Positions 29,951 through 38,142 of a stretch of 64,000 nt of DNA are shown one piece after another. How positions within the stretch are numbered: the first letter of the stretch is position 1; every line of letters starts with the position of its first letter. The translations under genes were made by a program, and so were the position numbers. Origin of the DNA: Lactobacillus sp. (GTDB lineage Bacteria; Bacillota; Bacilli; Lactobacillales; Lactobacillaceae); assembly GCF_014803895.1 (NCBI RefSeq), contig NZ_JAAVAU010000017.1, positions 62,001 to 126,000 on the forward strand. Reading direction: 5' to 3'. The notes under the pieces are model-generated. The model made no database searches. It was not told where the DNA came from and worked only from the letters and a program-made list of their open reading frames with translations.

Positions 29951-30271
29951 ATGCAACTAATCTTAGATGACAAAGATATTGATGTAAAAATTGATGCCGC
30001 TGTTAAAAGAAGATTAGCTCAAAAAAAGTTAATTGGTAGAACACTTACTATTGATGAATTCCGCAAAGAGTACTGCGGTGGCAAGGCTAAAGAGTGGGTA
30101 CGACAAAAGATTTTTGATCGTTATCCAGAAGTAGACTTTGACAATGGTGGCTGGGTGGTTAATCCACGTGCTAGCCCTAAGGGACGTAAGACTATCATCT
30201 TTGCTAAAGAAGCAAGTGAATGGATGCAAGAACATCAGCATTACATTGACTGGAATGAAAGAGTAATTTAA
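29951..30271 (+). CDS. DUF771-family phage protein
   Basis: 106 residues from the ATG at 29951. The end (GGWVVNPRASPKGRKTIIFA) and the preceding WVRQKIF segment resemble DUF771 proteins, small helix-turn-helix-like proteins common in Firmicute phage early regions. An upstream in-frame start at 29906 lies inside the previous gene and is less likely. Confidence 0.75.
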   Translation: MQLILDDKDIDVKIDAAVKRRLAQKKLIGRTLTIDEFRKEYCGGKAKEWVRQKIFDRYPEVDFDNGGWVVNPRASPKGRKTIIFAKEASEWMQEHQHYIDWNERVI

Positions 30272-30282
30272 GGAGAAAAAAT

Positions 30283-30492
30283 ATGTCATCAGAAAATAAA
30301 ACTACACAAATCGAAGAAAAAGACACAGTTTTGGTTGAAGATGCATTTGGACAAAGTCCAAGTGAACGCTTGAAACGCGCTCAAGACCAGCAAGCCGCAA
30401 TTGAAGAGGCGCAGCACAAACAAGATTTAAAGATGATTGGCTGGGTGTTGGTTGCCGCATTTATTGGGCTTTTAGCAGGTCTAGCACTTTAA
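30283..30492 (+). CDS. Small tail-anchored membrane protein
   Basis: 69 residues: about 47 polar, then a single C-terminal membrane helix (IGWVLVAAFIGLLAGLAL). AAGGAG precedes the ATG. The topology suggests a cytoplasmic domain tethered to the membrane. Function unknown. Confidence 0.65.
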   Translation: MSSENKTTQIEEKDTVLVEDAFGQSPSERLKRAQDQQAAIEEAQHKQDLKMIGWVLVAAFIGLLAGLAL

Positions 30493-30505
30493 GGAGGTGA
30501 TGAAA

Positions 30506-30649
30506 ATGAGTGAAGAAACAACGAAAAAATTAGTTATAGCATCAAATGCCATAGGTGGTGAAGAATTGTTAGAACAGCTTTCTTTCAATTTTTGCACAAA
30601 AAAAGCGCCGACTTACGGACGTCAGCGCTCAGAGAAAACTGTTAACTAA
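30506..30649 (+). CDS. Small phage ORF, 47 residues
   Basis: It starts MSEETTKKLVIASNA after an excellent AAGGAGGTGA site. The second half of the frame overlaps a hairpin and the template of a putative minus-strand RNA, so its coding status is uncertain; the 5' half looks the more protein-like. Confidence 0.45.
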   Translation: MSEETTKKLVIASNAIGGEELLEQLSFNFCTKKAPTYGRQRSEKTVN

Positions 30650-30659
30650 AACTTTCAAT
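30598..30659 (-). ncRNA. Putative minus-strand small RNA with own promoter and terminator
   Basis: On the minus strand TTGACC (30693-30688), a 16-base spacer and TATAAT (30671-30666) form a strong promoter. A start near 30659 would give about 62 nt, ending in a 9-bp hairpin (30629-30621 with 30612-30604, one mismatch) followed by seven T (to 30598). It is antisense to the 3' half of the small ORF at 30506 and opposes the early operon. An 8-bp inverted repeat (30654-30661 with 30674-30681) flanks the -10 box and may be an operator. Confidence 0.6.
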
Positions 30660-30714
30660 GTCTACATTATAGCACATTGAAGGTCAGGGTCAAAATAAGT
30701 TAGAGAGGTTAACC

Positions 30715-31593
30715 ATGGAGAAAAGTTTAATTGCATTTGAAAATCAAGACTACCCAATTAGTATCCAAGCCGCAGAAATTGATTTCCCCGGTTATGAAGA
30801 GTTAAAGAAGCGAGTTGATAAATTAACCAATGATTGGAAAGGGTACGTTGTAACGGCTGAAAGCATTGATGCAGACAAGAGAACCAAGAGGGAATTAAAT
30901 CGCCTTGCTAAGTCCTTAAATCAACGTAGAATCCAAATCAATCGTGAAGCTTCGAAGCCAATCGACGAATTTAAAAAGCAAATTGATGGGTTAGTTAAAG
31001 AGATTAAAGATGTTTCTGATCAGATGAACAAAGGTATCAAATTCTATGATGAGAAGCTTCGTGAAGATAAAAAGAAGCATAACTTAGAGCGTCTATCTAA
31101 AATTGCTACCGGCTATGGGCTAGATATTTCCGAGATTGAGTATGACGACAAATGGAGTAATAAGTCTACTGGGTGGACTTATATTGAAAATAGCGCCCGT
31201 GAACGTATGGAAAATGTTGTTCAAACTAAAAAACAGCGTCAAGAGATTGAGGATACTATCAGAGTTAAAGCCGATGAGCTTAATCAAATTGCTGATAGAT
31301 ACATTGAAATGCTTGATAAACATTCTCTTGCCGATGTTTTACATCAGATGAATGTGGACCATCAAATTGTAGTTGAGACTGCTAAGAGACAGGCTGAAAC
31401 AAAAAAGAAAGAACAGGCTTCTTTGGCTAGTCATGGTAATAAAGCAATTAATCCTGAAACGGGAGAAATTGTTGATGACATAAAGATTGCTTTGTTGAAA
31501 ATTCAAGGTACTACTACACAAATGAAAGCACTAGCTAGTTTCATGAAGGATTGGGGTATTAAGGTTTTAGGAAGTAAAGAGGTGAGTAAATAA
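30715..31593 (+). CDS. DUF1351-family phage protein
   Basis: 292 residues, highly charged and largely coiled coil (QIDGLVKEIKDVSDQMNKG), resembling DUF1351 proteins that accompany phage recombination genes. It overlaps the ERF gene by one base, consistent with a recombination/replication unit. The precise role is unknown. Confidence 0.78.
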   Translation: MEKSLIAFENQDYPISIQAAEIDFPGYEELKKRVDKLTNDWKGYVVTAESIDADKRTKRELNRLAKSLNQRRIQINREASKPIDEFKKQIDGLVKEIKDVSDQMNKGIKFYDEKLREDKKKHNLERLSKIATGYGLDISEIEYDDKWSNKSTGWTYIENSARERMENVVQTKKQRQEIEDTIRVKADELNQIADRYIEMLDKHSLADVLHQMNVDHQIVVETAKRQAETKKKEQASLASHGNKAINPETGEIVDDIKIALLKIQGTTTQMKALASFMKDWGIKVLGSKEVSK

Positions 31594-32462
31594 TGTTACC
31601 AACGACTGATCCTTTACAAGGACTTGTGATTGAAGTAGTTGATAAAAAAATGGAAGCTGCAGACCAAGTTAAAGCAAAAATCGAATTATTATCAACATTT
31701 GCCCAAGTTCAGCATGCTATTACTCCGCCTAAAAAAGATGCAGAGGCAGGTAATGGAGGTAAATTTTCTTATAAGTATGCCACTTTAGATGCTGTACTGA
31801 AATCAATCATTGATGCTTCTAAAGATTTAGACATAGGTTTTTGGCAAAAACCTGTTAGATACGGTAATGCAATCGGGGTTATCAACTACATTTTTAATGG
31901 AGCAGGAGCAATCATTAACTTTGGTGCATTCTTGCTGCCAGCAGGTAGAACACCACAAGATGCAGGTGCAGCCCTCACTTACTCTAAGAGATATTCAATT
32001 AGTTCAATTTTTGGAGTTGCCAGTGAAGAAGATGATGATGGACGTCAAACCGAATCAAATCAGAAAGTATACACCTTTTCCCCTCAACAGTTAGAACAAT
32101 ATGAGGTTCTATACAACGGCAAAAAGTCTAAATTATCAGATATTTACGATGAAGCGGTTAAGGGTGTTGAAGAAGCTCAAAAATGGATTCGTAAGAGAAA
32201 ACACAATTATCGAACAACTAGTGCTATTAAGCAACTTGATGAGAAGTATATGAAGAGAGAAGCTGACCGTAAAGCTAAAGAGAAGGCAGAAAAGGAAGCC
32301 GCAGAGGCCGCTACAATTGCCAAAAAAGAAGAAAAAAAGAAAGCGCTAGATAGGATTAAATCAACTCCGAAAAAAGAGGATGAGTTAGTAGATCCTTTTC
32401 CTGAATCTAAAGTTGATATTAAAGATGACATAACTGATTTATTTAAAACTGAGGTGAAGTAG
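31593..32462 (+). CDS. erf: ERF-family single-strand annealing recombinase
   Basis: 289 residues. The ERF core is visible in FAQVQHAITPPKK, YKYATLDAVLKSI and GAALTYSKRYSISSIFGVASEEDDDG. ERF proteins anneal complementary single strands during phage recombination. The C-terminal third is an alanine/lysine-rich extension. It is translationally coupled to DUF1351. Confidence 0.9.
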   Translation: MLPTTDPLQGLVIEVVDKKMEAADQVKAKIELLSTFAQVQHAITPPKKDAEAGNGGKFSYKYATLDAVLKSIIDASKDLDIGFWQKPVRYGNAIGVINYIFNGAGAIINFGAFLLPAGRTPQDAGAALTYSKRYSISSIFGVASEEDDDGRQTESNQKVYTFSPQQLEQYEVLYNGKKSKLSDIYDEAVKGVEEAQKWIRKRKHNYRTTSAIKQLDEKYMKREADRKAKEKAEKEAAEAATIAKKEEKKKALDRIKSTPKKEDELVDPFPESKVDIKDDITDLFKTEVK

Positions 32463-32464
32463 CT

Positions 32465-33364
32465 ATGGCACAGAGAAGAATGTTTAGCAAATTAGTTGTT
32501 GATACTGATAATTTCATGGATTTACCAGCTAGTGCTAAAGTTTTGTATTTCTATTTAAATATATACGCTGATGATGATGGGTTTGTTAGCAATCCCAAAA
32601 CCATTAAGCGCATGATTAACGCAAGCGATGATGATTTAAAAATTCTGATTGCTAAGCAATATCTTTTAGCTTTTGAAGATGGAGCAATGGTTATTAGACA
32701 TTGGCGCATTCATAACTACATTCGAAAAGACAGATATAACGGAACAGCCTTTCAAGAAGATAAGTCCCAATTACTTACTGGTGAGAACGGAGAATATTTA
32801 CTAGCCAAAGATGTTACACCCGAAAAAATTAGTCACGAAACATCGGTGAAAGTCGCAAAAAAACAACGGGTTACCGATGGTATACCAGTGGTATCCAAAC
32901 GGTTGCCTCAGGTTAGGTCAGGTCAGGTTAGGTCAGGTCAGGTTAGAGAATCTCTCTCTAGCGAGAGAGAGGAGAGAGATTTTATTAATCCAGTAGTAAA
33001 AGAAAATCTTGATTTAATTATTGATACATTCAGCAAAGCTAATAAATCTTTATCTAAAACCGATAAGTCTAAGTTAGTTAAAACACTTGATAAGTTAGAT
33101 CTAGTTGAAAATAGCGATATAAATTTAAAGATACAAAAAGTTACTCAAATTGCACTTAAAAGGGGTGATTACCCATTTGCCTACTTGCTAAAGTGCTTGC
33201 AAGACCTAGATAGTATCAATCTTGAGACGAATAAAATGCAACCACAGCAAATTACTAAAAGCATTGATTGGAATAATTATCATCCAAAATCGGAAAGTGA
33301 CGAACCTGATTTATCTAAAGAAAAAATTGCTGAGATTTTCCGAAAGTATGGAGCTAGTAAATGA
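32465..33364 (+). CDS. Phage replication initiation protein
   Basis: 299 residues. The N-terminal part (LVVDTDNFMDLPASAKVLYFYLNIYADDDGFV) is the winged-helix domain of phage replisome-organiser proteins; the C-terminal part is a helical region ending SKEKIAEIFRKYGASK. The middle is low-complexity (repeated QVRSG) because the gene contains iterons. It probably binds those iterons to open the origin and recruit the host helicase; no helicase gene is seen in the prophage. Confidence 0.85.
   Translation: MAQRRMFSKLVVDTDNFMDLPASAKVLYFYLNIYADDDGFVSNPKTIKRMINASDDDLKILIAKQYLLAFEDGAMVIRHWRIHNYIRKDRYNGTAFQEDKSQLLTGENGEYLLAKDVTPEKISHETSVKVAKKQRVTDGIPVVSKRLPQVRSGQVRSGQVRESLSSEREERDFINPVVKENLDLIIDTFSKANKSLSKTDKSKLVKTLDKLDLVENSDINLKIQKVTQIALKRGDYPFAYLLKCLQDLDSINLETNKMQPQQITKSIDWNNYHPKSESDEPDLSKEKIAEIFRKYGASK
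32911..32970 (+). repeat. Iterons and hairpin, candidate phage replication origin
   Basis: A 15-bp unit beginning GGTTAGGTCAGGTCA is repeated at 32911-32925 and 32926-32940, with a partial third copy at 32941-32946. A perfect 8-bp stem with 4-nt loop (32951-32958 with 32963-32970) follows. Iterons inside the initiator gene are common in Firmicute temperate phages. Confidence 0.7.
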
Positions 33365-33396
33365 GGCCCTTAAGATAAAAGTTATAGGAGAAACTA

Positions 33397-33720
33397 ATGG
33401 AAACTGAAATGACAAAGAAAATGAAGCGAGCGCTCGCTTATTACATGATAAAGCAAGGCATAGAAGATAGCCCAGATACACTGTTGCAACTCGAGACAAA
33501 GCAGCAAAAGAATTGTCCGTATTGTCATGGAGATATATTACCCGTAAGCGTTTGGGGACATAGTGTAATGGCTTTAGTAAATTTGGAGGGGAATTATGTC
33601 ATTTGCGCTGATTTAAAAGATCCAACTGCAGATAGATGGATTACACAATACACAATTTTTGTTAAGTATTGTCCAATGTGCGGGAGGAAGCTAGAAAAAG
33701 GCAAGAAACAGGAGGACTAG
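33397..33720 (+). CDS. Zinc-ribbon phage protein
   Basis: 107 residues with two CxxC pairs (CPYC near 41 and CPMCGRKLEKG near the end) that should bind one zinc. Such small proteins are frequent in phage early regions; function unknown. TAGGAG precedes the start. Confidence 0.68.
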   Translation: METEMTKKMKRALAYYMIKQGIEDSPDTLLQLETKQQKNCPYCHGDILPVSVWGHSVMALVNLEGNYVICADLKDPTADRWITQYTIFVKYCPMCGRKLEKGKKQED

Positions 33721-33722
33721 CA

Positions 33723-33836
33723 ATGGTTTTATCTATCGAAGAATTTAAAGCTAAACTACAAGATACCAAAGTAAGTGAAGCTGAAAAGAAAATTGAAAAT
33801 AGTATCGATGAAATATTAAAGGAGATTAAGCCGTGA
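33723..33836 (+). CDS. Small phage protein, 37 residues
   Basis: It starts MVLSIEEFKAKLQDTK with AGGAGG nearby and overlaps the next gene by four bases, the spacing of a translated gene. Charged helix; no recognised family. Confidence 0.5.
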   Translation: MVLSIEEFKAKLQDTKVSEAEKKIENSIDEILKEIKP

Positions 33837-34162
33837 ATAGCACAGAAAAAGAAATAGATAGAATTAACAAATTAAGAAGTGCCGGTTTTTTCAAAGCTGA
33901 GTACATTAGCAATGCTCATCATCAAGCTTTGCAGATAGCGTATAAGTTGGGTTACTCAACTCATAAGAGTTTTTACATCAGTGCCAAGTCTCCATTTGAA
34001 ACAATTGAAAAAATGTTAGGACCCTGGTTTGTTCCAATCATTCGCACGGGGATTTGTGCCACTACTCGTAGAACAAACCTCCTGTGCGAAGACATGATTG
34101 AGCAATTTGAAAAAGGCAAAGCAGATAAGCATGGAGATAGGAGATTAAGCCGTGACGATTAA
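33833..34162 (+). CDS. Hypothetical phage protein
   Basis: 109 residues from a GTG overlapping the previous stop; AAGGAG precedes it. Contains IRTGICATTRRTNLLCEDMIEQFEKG. No family recognised. Its end overlaps the rusA remnant start by 11 bases. Confidence 0.6.
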   Translation: MNSTEKEIDRINKLRSAGFFKAEYISNAHHQALQIAYKLGYSTHKSFYISAKSPFETIEKMLGPWFVPIIRTGICATTRRTNLLCEDMIEQFEKGKADKHGDRRLSRDD

Positions 34163-34327
34163 ATCTTTTTCCTTTGTAATTCCTGGTGATCCAAAGGGCA
34201 AAAGAAGCGCAGAATGACGATTTTAGACGGTGTTTATAAAGATGACAGTCAAGTAACCGCATGTTCAATTAAAAAGCGGTACGGAGCTAGCCCAGAGGTT
34301 AGAGTAAAGGTTAGCTGGCATGAGTGA
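34152..34327 (+). pseudogene. rusA: Broken RusA-type Holliday junction resolvase
   Basis: Two pieces of RusA are present with the middle missing. The first (34152-34217) reads MTIKSFSFVIPGDPKGKRS, the RusA N-terminus, then stops. The second (34214-34327, another frame) reads LDGVYKDDSQVTACSIKKRYG, the C-terminal part with the conserved aspartate pair. Roughly half of a normal 110- to 140-residue protein is absent, including central catalytic residues, so the resolvase is not functional. Both pieces begin with TGACGATT. Confidence 0.8.
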
Positions 34328-34403
34328 AGAAGAGAAGGAAAGAATTGGTTGGTATTAATAGCATGAGGCTATGTACTTGCTAGAAAATTCATAGAGAAGA
34401 TTA

Positions 34404-34916
34404 ATGACGAAAGATATAGATCAATTAACAAGTGATTTTTGGAATGTGGTAGATGAAAGTGACTTTACTCAAGGTTTGAAGTTACTTAATGAGATTGCTG
34501 AATATAACAAAGAATCAATTTACGATGAAGCGAGTCATATGCTGGGAATAGCAATTGCTGAAGGTAGTACTTTGGTAATGATGAGCATCGTATTCGGAGC
34601 GGATGCACAATTTACAGAACAAGATGCAAGAGAGATAGCGTCAAAAAGAGTTAAGTTCTGCTTCGGTCTCTATGACAAGGTATGTCCAAGGGATGAACTA
34701 ATAGATGAAAATGCTCAGGCCGGAAATAAATTCATCATAGCTGCTTATGAGAATAATAAGGTTGATGGCTTACTTGCTGCAAACAGAATAGCTGAGTTGC
34801 ATTTAGGTAGTTTGAATAAAGAATTAGCTGTTCTTACGGAGTGGGGATTGTATCTCAATAGTAGTTTGATTGCTAATTTTGCTAATAACTTGAGCAAGGA
34901 ACTGGAGGAAAATTGA
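34404..34916 (+). CDS. Hypothetical phage protein
   Basis: 170 residues, acidic and helical, unrecognised. It overlaps the methyltransferase start by one base, so the two may be functionally linked. Confidence 0.6.
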   Translation: MTKDIDQLTSDFWNVVDESDFTQGLKLLNEIAEYNKESIYDEASHMLGIAIAEGSTLVMMSIVFGADAQFTEQDAREIASKRVKFCFGLYDKVCPRDELIDENAQAGNKFIIAAYENNKVDGLLAANRIAELHLGSLNKELAVLTEWGLYLNSSLIANFANNLSKELEEN

Positions 34917-35449
34917 TGAAAATCTTAGACGCATGTTGTGGCTCTAAGATGTTCTGGTACGAAAAACATGAGTCACATACCACTTTTATTGATATAAGAA
35001 GAGAAGTTAAGGAAGTCAGGGACCGCGATTATGTACGCAAAGTGAAGGTAGAGCCAGATTTAATTGCTGATTTTCGTCATTTACCCTTTACTTCATATCA
35101 ATTTGATTTGGTAGTATTTGATCCACCTCATCTACTTAAAGCGGGTAAAACAAGTTGGTTAGCTGCAAAGTATGGGGTTTTAAATAAAAATAATTGGAAA
35201 GCTGATTTGAAAGCCGGCTTTGATGAATGCATGAGAGTATTGCGACTTGATGGAATATTACTGTTTAAGTGGAGTGATACTGATATCCCACACAGTAAAG
35301 TTTTAGAAACTGTAGGACAGCAACCAATTCTGGGAGATAAACGTGGTCACACTAGATGGAGCGTTTTTATAAAGCCTAATGAAGACAATACACCGTCTCC
35401 ATCGTTTACAACGGACTATATAAAGGAGCATCAACATGATAAAGCTTAA
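34916..35449 (+). CDS. Phage SAM-dependent methyltransferase
   Basis: 177 residues from the ATG at 34916 after GGAGG. Motif I-like MKILDACCGSKMFW and catalytic motif DPPH (VVFDPPHLLK) indicate a small class I methyltransferase of the kind phages use on DNA bases. No target-recognition domain is obvious. Possible role: protection of phage DNA from host restriction. Confidence 0.8.
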   Translation: MKILDACCGSKMFWYEKHESHTTFIDIRREVKEVRDRDYVRKVKVEPDLIADFRHLPFTSYQFDLVVFDPPHLLKAGKTSWLAAKYGVLNKNNWKADLKAGFDECMRVLRLDGILLFKWSDTDIPHSKVLETVGQQPILGDKRGHTRWSVFIKPNEDNTPSPSFTTDYIKEHQHDKA

Positions 35450-36011
35450 TTTGCATACCGACAACCATCCCGGTAATCCTAGAACAAAAGATGTGCATGT
35501 TGAAGACTATATGCTAGTCCAAAATGCTGCCGTGGTTCTTACTTCAGGGAAAATTATTTATACAACTACACATCAGGAAGATGTTTTGAAAGAAGTGAGT
35601 GAAAAAGGCTACTTAATAACGTGTGATTTTAAAGATTTTGGTATTTGGGAGCCTACTAAGCTGGACCTAAAGGATATCAAAGAAGTTACAAGCATTGATG
35701 AGATTGAAAAACTTGAAAAGAAAAAGGAAGAGGAAAAAATACTCTACGATACTGAACGGTGTCGCCAGAAATTTGAAATAGAGCATGCTGAATGGGTTAG
35801 AACCTTGGGTAAGGTATTTAAGCAGATGCGACTTAGTAAAGGCTGGAGCGTTAAAGAATTAGCGCATAGAACACCATTCAGCACATCTGATATCGAGCTG
35901 TATGAAAGTGGAGAGCGTGAAATTGGAGACTTGCGTCTGAAAACTTATGCCAAAACTTTCGACACTACAGTTAGTGAAATACTAGAAGCCGTTAAGTGGC
36001 ATAAAAAATAA
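35436..36011 (+). CDS. HTH-domain phage protein
   Basis: 191 residues. The N-terminal ~100 residues are unrecognised; the C-terminal ~65 form an XRE helix-turn-helix (MRLSKGWSVKELAHRTPFS then ESGEREI). It overlaps the methyltransferase by 14 bases. The unusual domain order suggests a DNA-binding effector rather than a simple repressor. Confidence 0.68.
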   Translation: MIKLNLHTDNHPGNPRTKDVHVEDYMLVQNAAVVLTSGKIIYTTTHQEDVLKEVSEKGYLITCDFKDFGIWEPTKLDLKDIKEVTSIDEIEKLEKKKEEEKILYDTERCRQKFEIEHAEWVRTLGKVFKQMRLSKGWSVKELAHRTPFSTSDIELYESGEREIGDLRLKTYAKTFDTTVSEILEAVKWHKK

Positions 36012-36027
36012 TCGGAGAAAATTTACT

Positions 36028-36408
36028 ATGACAAGAAAAAATGAAGAGTATAAGTCAACTGACAACGAAAAATGGATGCGAGAATTTTCAAGAATAGCTT
36101 GGACAGTCAAAGATGGAAAAGCAGAGCCTCCTAAATTCGATTTTCCTAAGGAAGTTAAGGATCGTTTAGATTGGGTTATTAAAAATACCAATCCTGAAGT
36201 ATGCGGAGTGTCTGTATCTTTCTGGGGTCAGGTGCAATTCTTGTTTGAAGATACACCAAAGATAAGACATGAGTGGGAAATGTTTTCCACTGTGCCGTGG
36301 ATGCCTATAACTAAGAAGTTTGAAGACTGGGCTTTTCCCTTCTTCTTTTCCCATCCTAGACAGTTATCAATGATTTTGTATCTAGCTTACGGAAATACCA
36401 AGGAATGA
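36028..36408 (+). CDS. Hypothetical phage protein
   Basis: 126 residues rich in tryptophan and phenylalanine (FEDWAFPFFFSHPRQ). CGGAGAAA precedes the ATG. No family recognised. A 24-residue membrane peptide overlaps its stop. Confidence 0.6.
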   Translation: MTRKNEEYKSTDNEKWMREFSRIAWTVKDGKAEPPKFDFPKEVKDRLDWVIKNTNPEVCGVSVSFWGQVQFLFEDTPKIRHEWEMFSTVPWMPITKKFEDWAFPFFFSHPRQLSMILYLAYGNTKE

Positions 36409-36479
36409 AAACAGTAGCATTATTACTCGGATACTTTGGCTTGATTGTCTTAGTTATCTGGATAGTTGAGAGAATATAG
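36405..36479 (+). CDS. Putative 24-residue membrane peptide
   Basis: The ATG overlaps the preceding stop by four bases (ATGA), favouring coupled translation. The product is a single hydrophobic helix between charged ends. Too short for standard gene calling; reality unproven. Confidence 0.4.
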   Translation: MKTVALLLGYFGLIVLVIWIVERI

Positions 36480-36554
36480 GAGAAAAATTAATGATGCTAA
36501 ATGGAACTTTCGAAAGATATAAAGTATTTTCATGAGATTTAAAGGGGTTTAGAT

Positions 36555-36794
36555 ATGTTGAAGTCAACTGACCGGTTTACGGTTGAATATGTAATCAAGA
36601 AGTATCTGGAGTCGGTACATTGCTACCAACTGGCAGGATTAGTTGAAAATAATTCACGTCTATTATGTGAAATTATGGCAATAGGTGGATTTAAAGAAAT
36701 CAACAAGGGTTTCTCAGAATTTATTGATGAGAATGGCTTAGTTGATGTTATTAGAATGGTATTGAAGGAGGTGCCTAAATCACATGATGACTAA
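36555..36794 (+). CDS. Hypothetical phage protein
   Basis: 79 residues, unrecognised, with helical segments (NGLVDVIRMVLKEVPKS). Its stop overlaps the next start by one base. Confidence 0.55.
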   Translation: MLKSTDRFTVEYVIKKYLESVHCYQLAGLVENNSRLLCEIMAIGGFKEINKGFSEFIDENGLVDVIRMVLKEVPKSHDD

Positions 36795-36979
36795 TGATGA
36801 AAGAAGACGCCGTCTGGGGGGCGTTAGGACCTTATAGAAAGCTTTCAATTATTAGTAAGTTTGACACTGCTACATTGACAGTAAAAGACTTGTATGAGCT
36901 GGAACAAGCAGCATATAGAAGGGGTTATATTGACTCAATCGCAAGACATGATTTTGAAAGATACGGAATAGAGCATTAA
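36794..36979 (+). CDS. Hypothetical phage protein
   Basis: 61 residues, beginning MMKEDAVWGALGPYRKLS; either of two adjacent ATGs could be the start. AAGGAGG lies about 25 bases upstream within the previous gene. Unrecognised family. Confidence 0.5.
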   Translation: MMKEDAVWGALGPYRKLSIISKFDTATLTVKDLYELEQAAYRRGYIDSIARHDFERYGIEH

Positions 36980-37005
36980 ATGATTTTCTTGGAGGGATGC
37001 AATTG

Positions 37006-37479
37006 ATGAAGCAAATGGAATTTAAAGGAGTAGAAATTGATAGACAAGCTACAGCAGCTTTAACAAAATATTTTTTAAAGTATGAGGTTGATCACTATAG
37101 AAGAGTTGCCGGGGTGATTAAAATCGACTTGTCTAGCCCTACTTTGGGAGTTGCATCCTCCCATTCAGGTAGTAATAGTTCTGAGAAGAGTATGATGAGA
37201 GCTTTCCAAAAAATGGAATATGCACAGAATGTGTTAAGGGCAGTAGGCTTGGCATATCGTAGCTGTGATATGACTAGTCAAATTATCCTTAAGTACAGTT
37301 GCTTTGAGAATTACTCGGATATTCAACTACTACAAAAAGTACCATACCAGTCTCGAAGCATTACCAAGCTTAAACAACGTGCATTTTGCCAATTTGCTGA
37401 AGCGATGATACCCGCAAAAGTAAAATTTAATTGTGAAGGTCTACATGATTTGTTGATAGAAAAAAAAAGTGCGGATTGA
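37006..37479 (+). CDS. ArpU-like phage late transcription regulator
   Basis: 157 residues from the ATG at 37006, which has GGAGGG at proper spacing; the ATG at 36997 is too close to it. Helical N-terminus and a C-terminal HTH-like part (YSDIQLLQKVPYQSRSITKLKQRA) resemble ArpU regulators, which sit just before the terminase genes in many Firmicute phages and switch on late transcription. It is the last early-region gene. Confidence 0.8.
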   Translation: MKQMEFKGVEIDRQATAALTKYFLKYEVDHYRRVAGVIKIDLSSPTLGVASSHSGSNSSEKSMMRAFQKMEYAQNVLRAVGLAYRSCDMTSQIILKYSCFENYSDIQLLQKVPYQSRSITKLKQRAFCQFAEAMIPAKVKFNCEGLHDLLIEKKSAD

Positions 37480-37539
37480 GTGCGATTTGACTGCAATTTC
37501 TTTGCCAAAGTAGTGCGTATTAAGTGTCTTGAAAGATGT

Positions 37540-37971
37540 TTAAATATGTATCGTAGGGTTTTTAGGTAGGAGCCCTACAGCGGATGCGCAATGAAAATGA
37601 CTGATTACTTTTTGAATTTTTCTTCAAATAGGAATGATCCTCTAGTGGATTTTTTGAGTTGCCATGAGTAATGCCTTGTAAGGTAGGAACTCCATAGGTC
37701 GGTTCGACTCCGGCTATGGCAATAAGGCCACGTGTTAAACGGCTCTAACTTGGCACGCTGCTTGCAAAAAGACACCTCCAAAATGTTTAACATAATATTA
37801 TTCATTGTCAGCAACTGGGGTTGGACTCCCCGGCAAGTTTTAGCTAGTACATAGTTGTACTAGTATGTCAATAAAAACAAAAGCGATGACCCCTACAAAA
37901 TAGGGCGAGCGAGCCAGCATGTCAATTAAGATTTATATCTGAAATTGGTTATCATTGCCCGCTGGCTTTTT
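37540..37971 (+). ncRNA. Candidate large structured RNA (ROOL/GOLLD-like context)
   Basis: No protein gene fits here, yet helices are dense: GTAGGG/CCCTAC, 37611-37616/37623-37628, a T-loop hairpin CCATA...TATGG capped by TTCGACT near 37690-37720, TTGCCAT (37669-37675) with ATGGCAA (37716-37722), a second GC hairpin with loop TTGGACT near 37815-37833, 37844-37851/37856-37863 (8 bp), CCCTA/TAGGG near 37893, and AGCCAGC (37912-37918) with GCTGGCT (37961-37967) followed by T. Large prophage RNAs ROOL and GOLLD occur beside phage tRNA genes; assignment to either is inference. Confidence 0.5.
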
Positions 37972-38067
37972 GGAGTTATACCCAAGTGGTTTAAGGGGCG
38001 GTCTTGCTAAGACTGTAGACGATGCAGTTAATGTTATCGTGCGAAGGTTCAAATCCTTCTGGCTCCG
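37972..38067 (+). tRNA. tRNA-Ser (anticodon GCU)
   Basis: The 7-bp acceptor (GGAGTTA with TGGCTCC), the anticodon loop TTGCTAA, a long variable arm as in class II tRNAs, and a good T-arm (GGTTCAAATCC) are all present. CCA is not encoded. Carried by the prophage. Confidence 0.88.
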
Positions 38068-38142
38068 TTGCTACTGAAAAGTAGCATTAGAGATATATCC
38101 AATAATTTAACTACTATCTACCGGGCACAACACCCGGGTTAT

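Noticed and set aside
36491..36535. Fourteen-codon ORF in the early region
   Set aside because: Too short, with poor start context.
37669..37722. A short tRNA (acceptor-like TTGCCAT with ATGGCAA and a T-arm)
   Set aside because: Only 54 nt with no D or anticodon arm; better read as a T-loop hairpin inside the larger RNA structure.
37605..37814. Minus-strand ORF in the noncoding block
   Set aside because: No start context and it crosses several RNA helices; most likely chance.
37748..37840. A tRNA-Trp-like element (loop CTCCAAA)
   Set aside because: Anticodon stem is imperfect and the following variable region far too long for tRNA-Trp.
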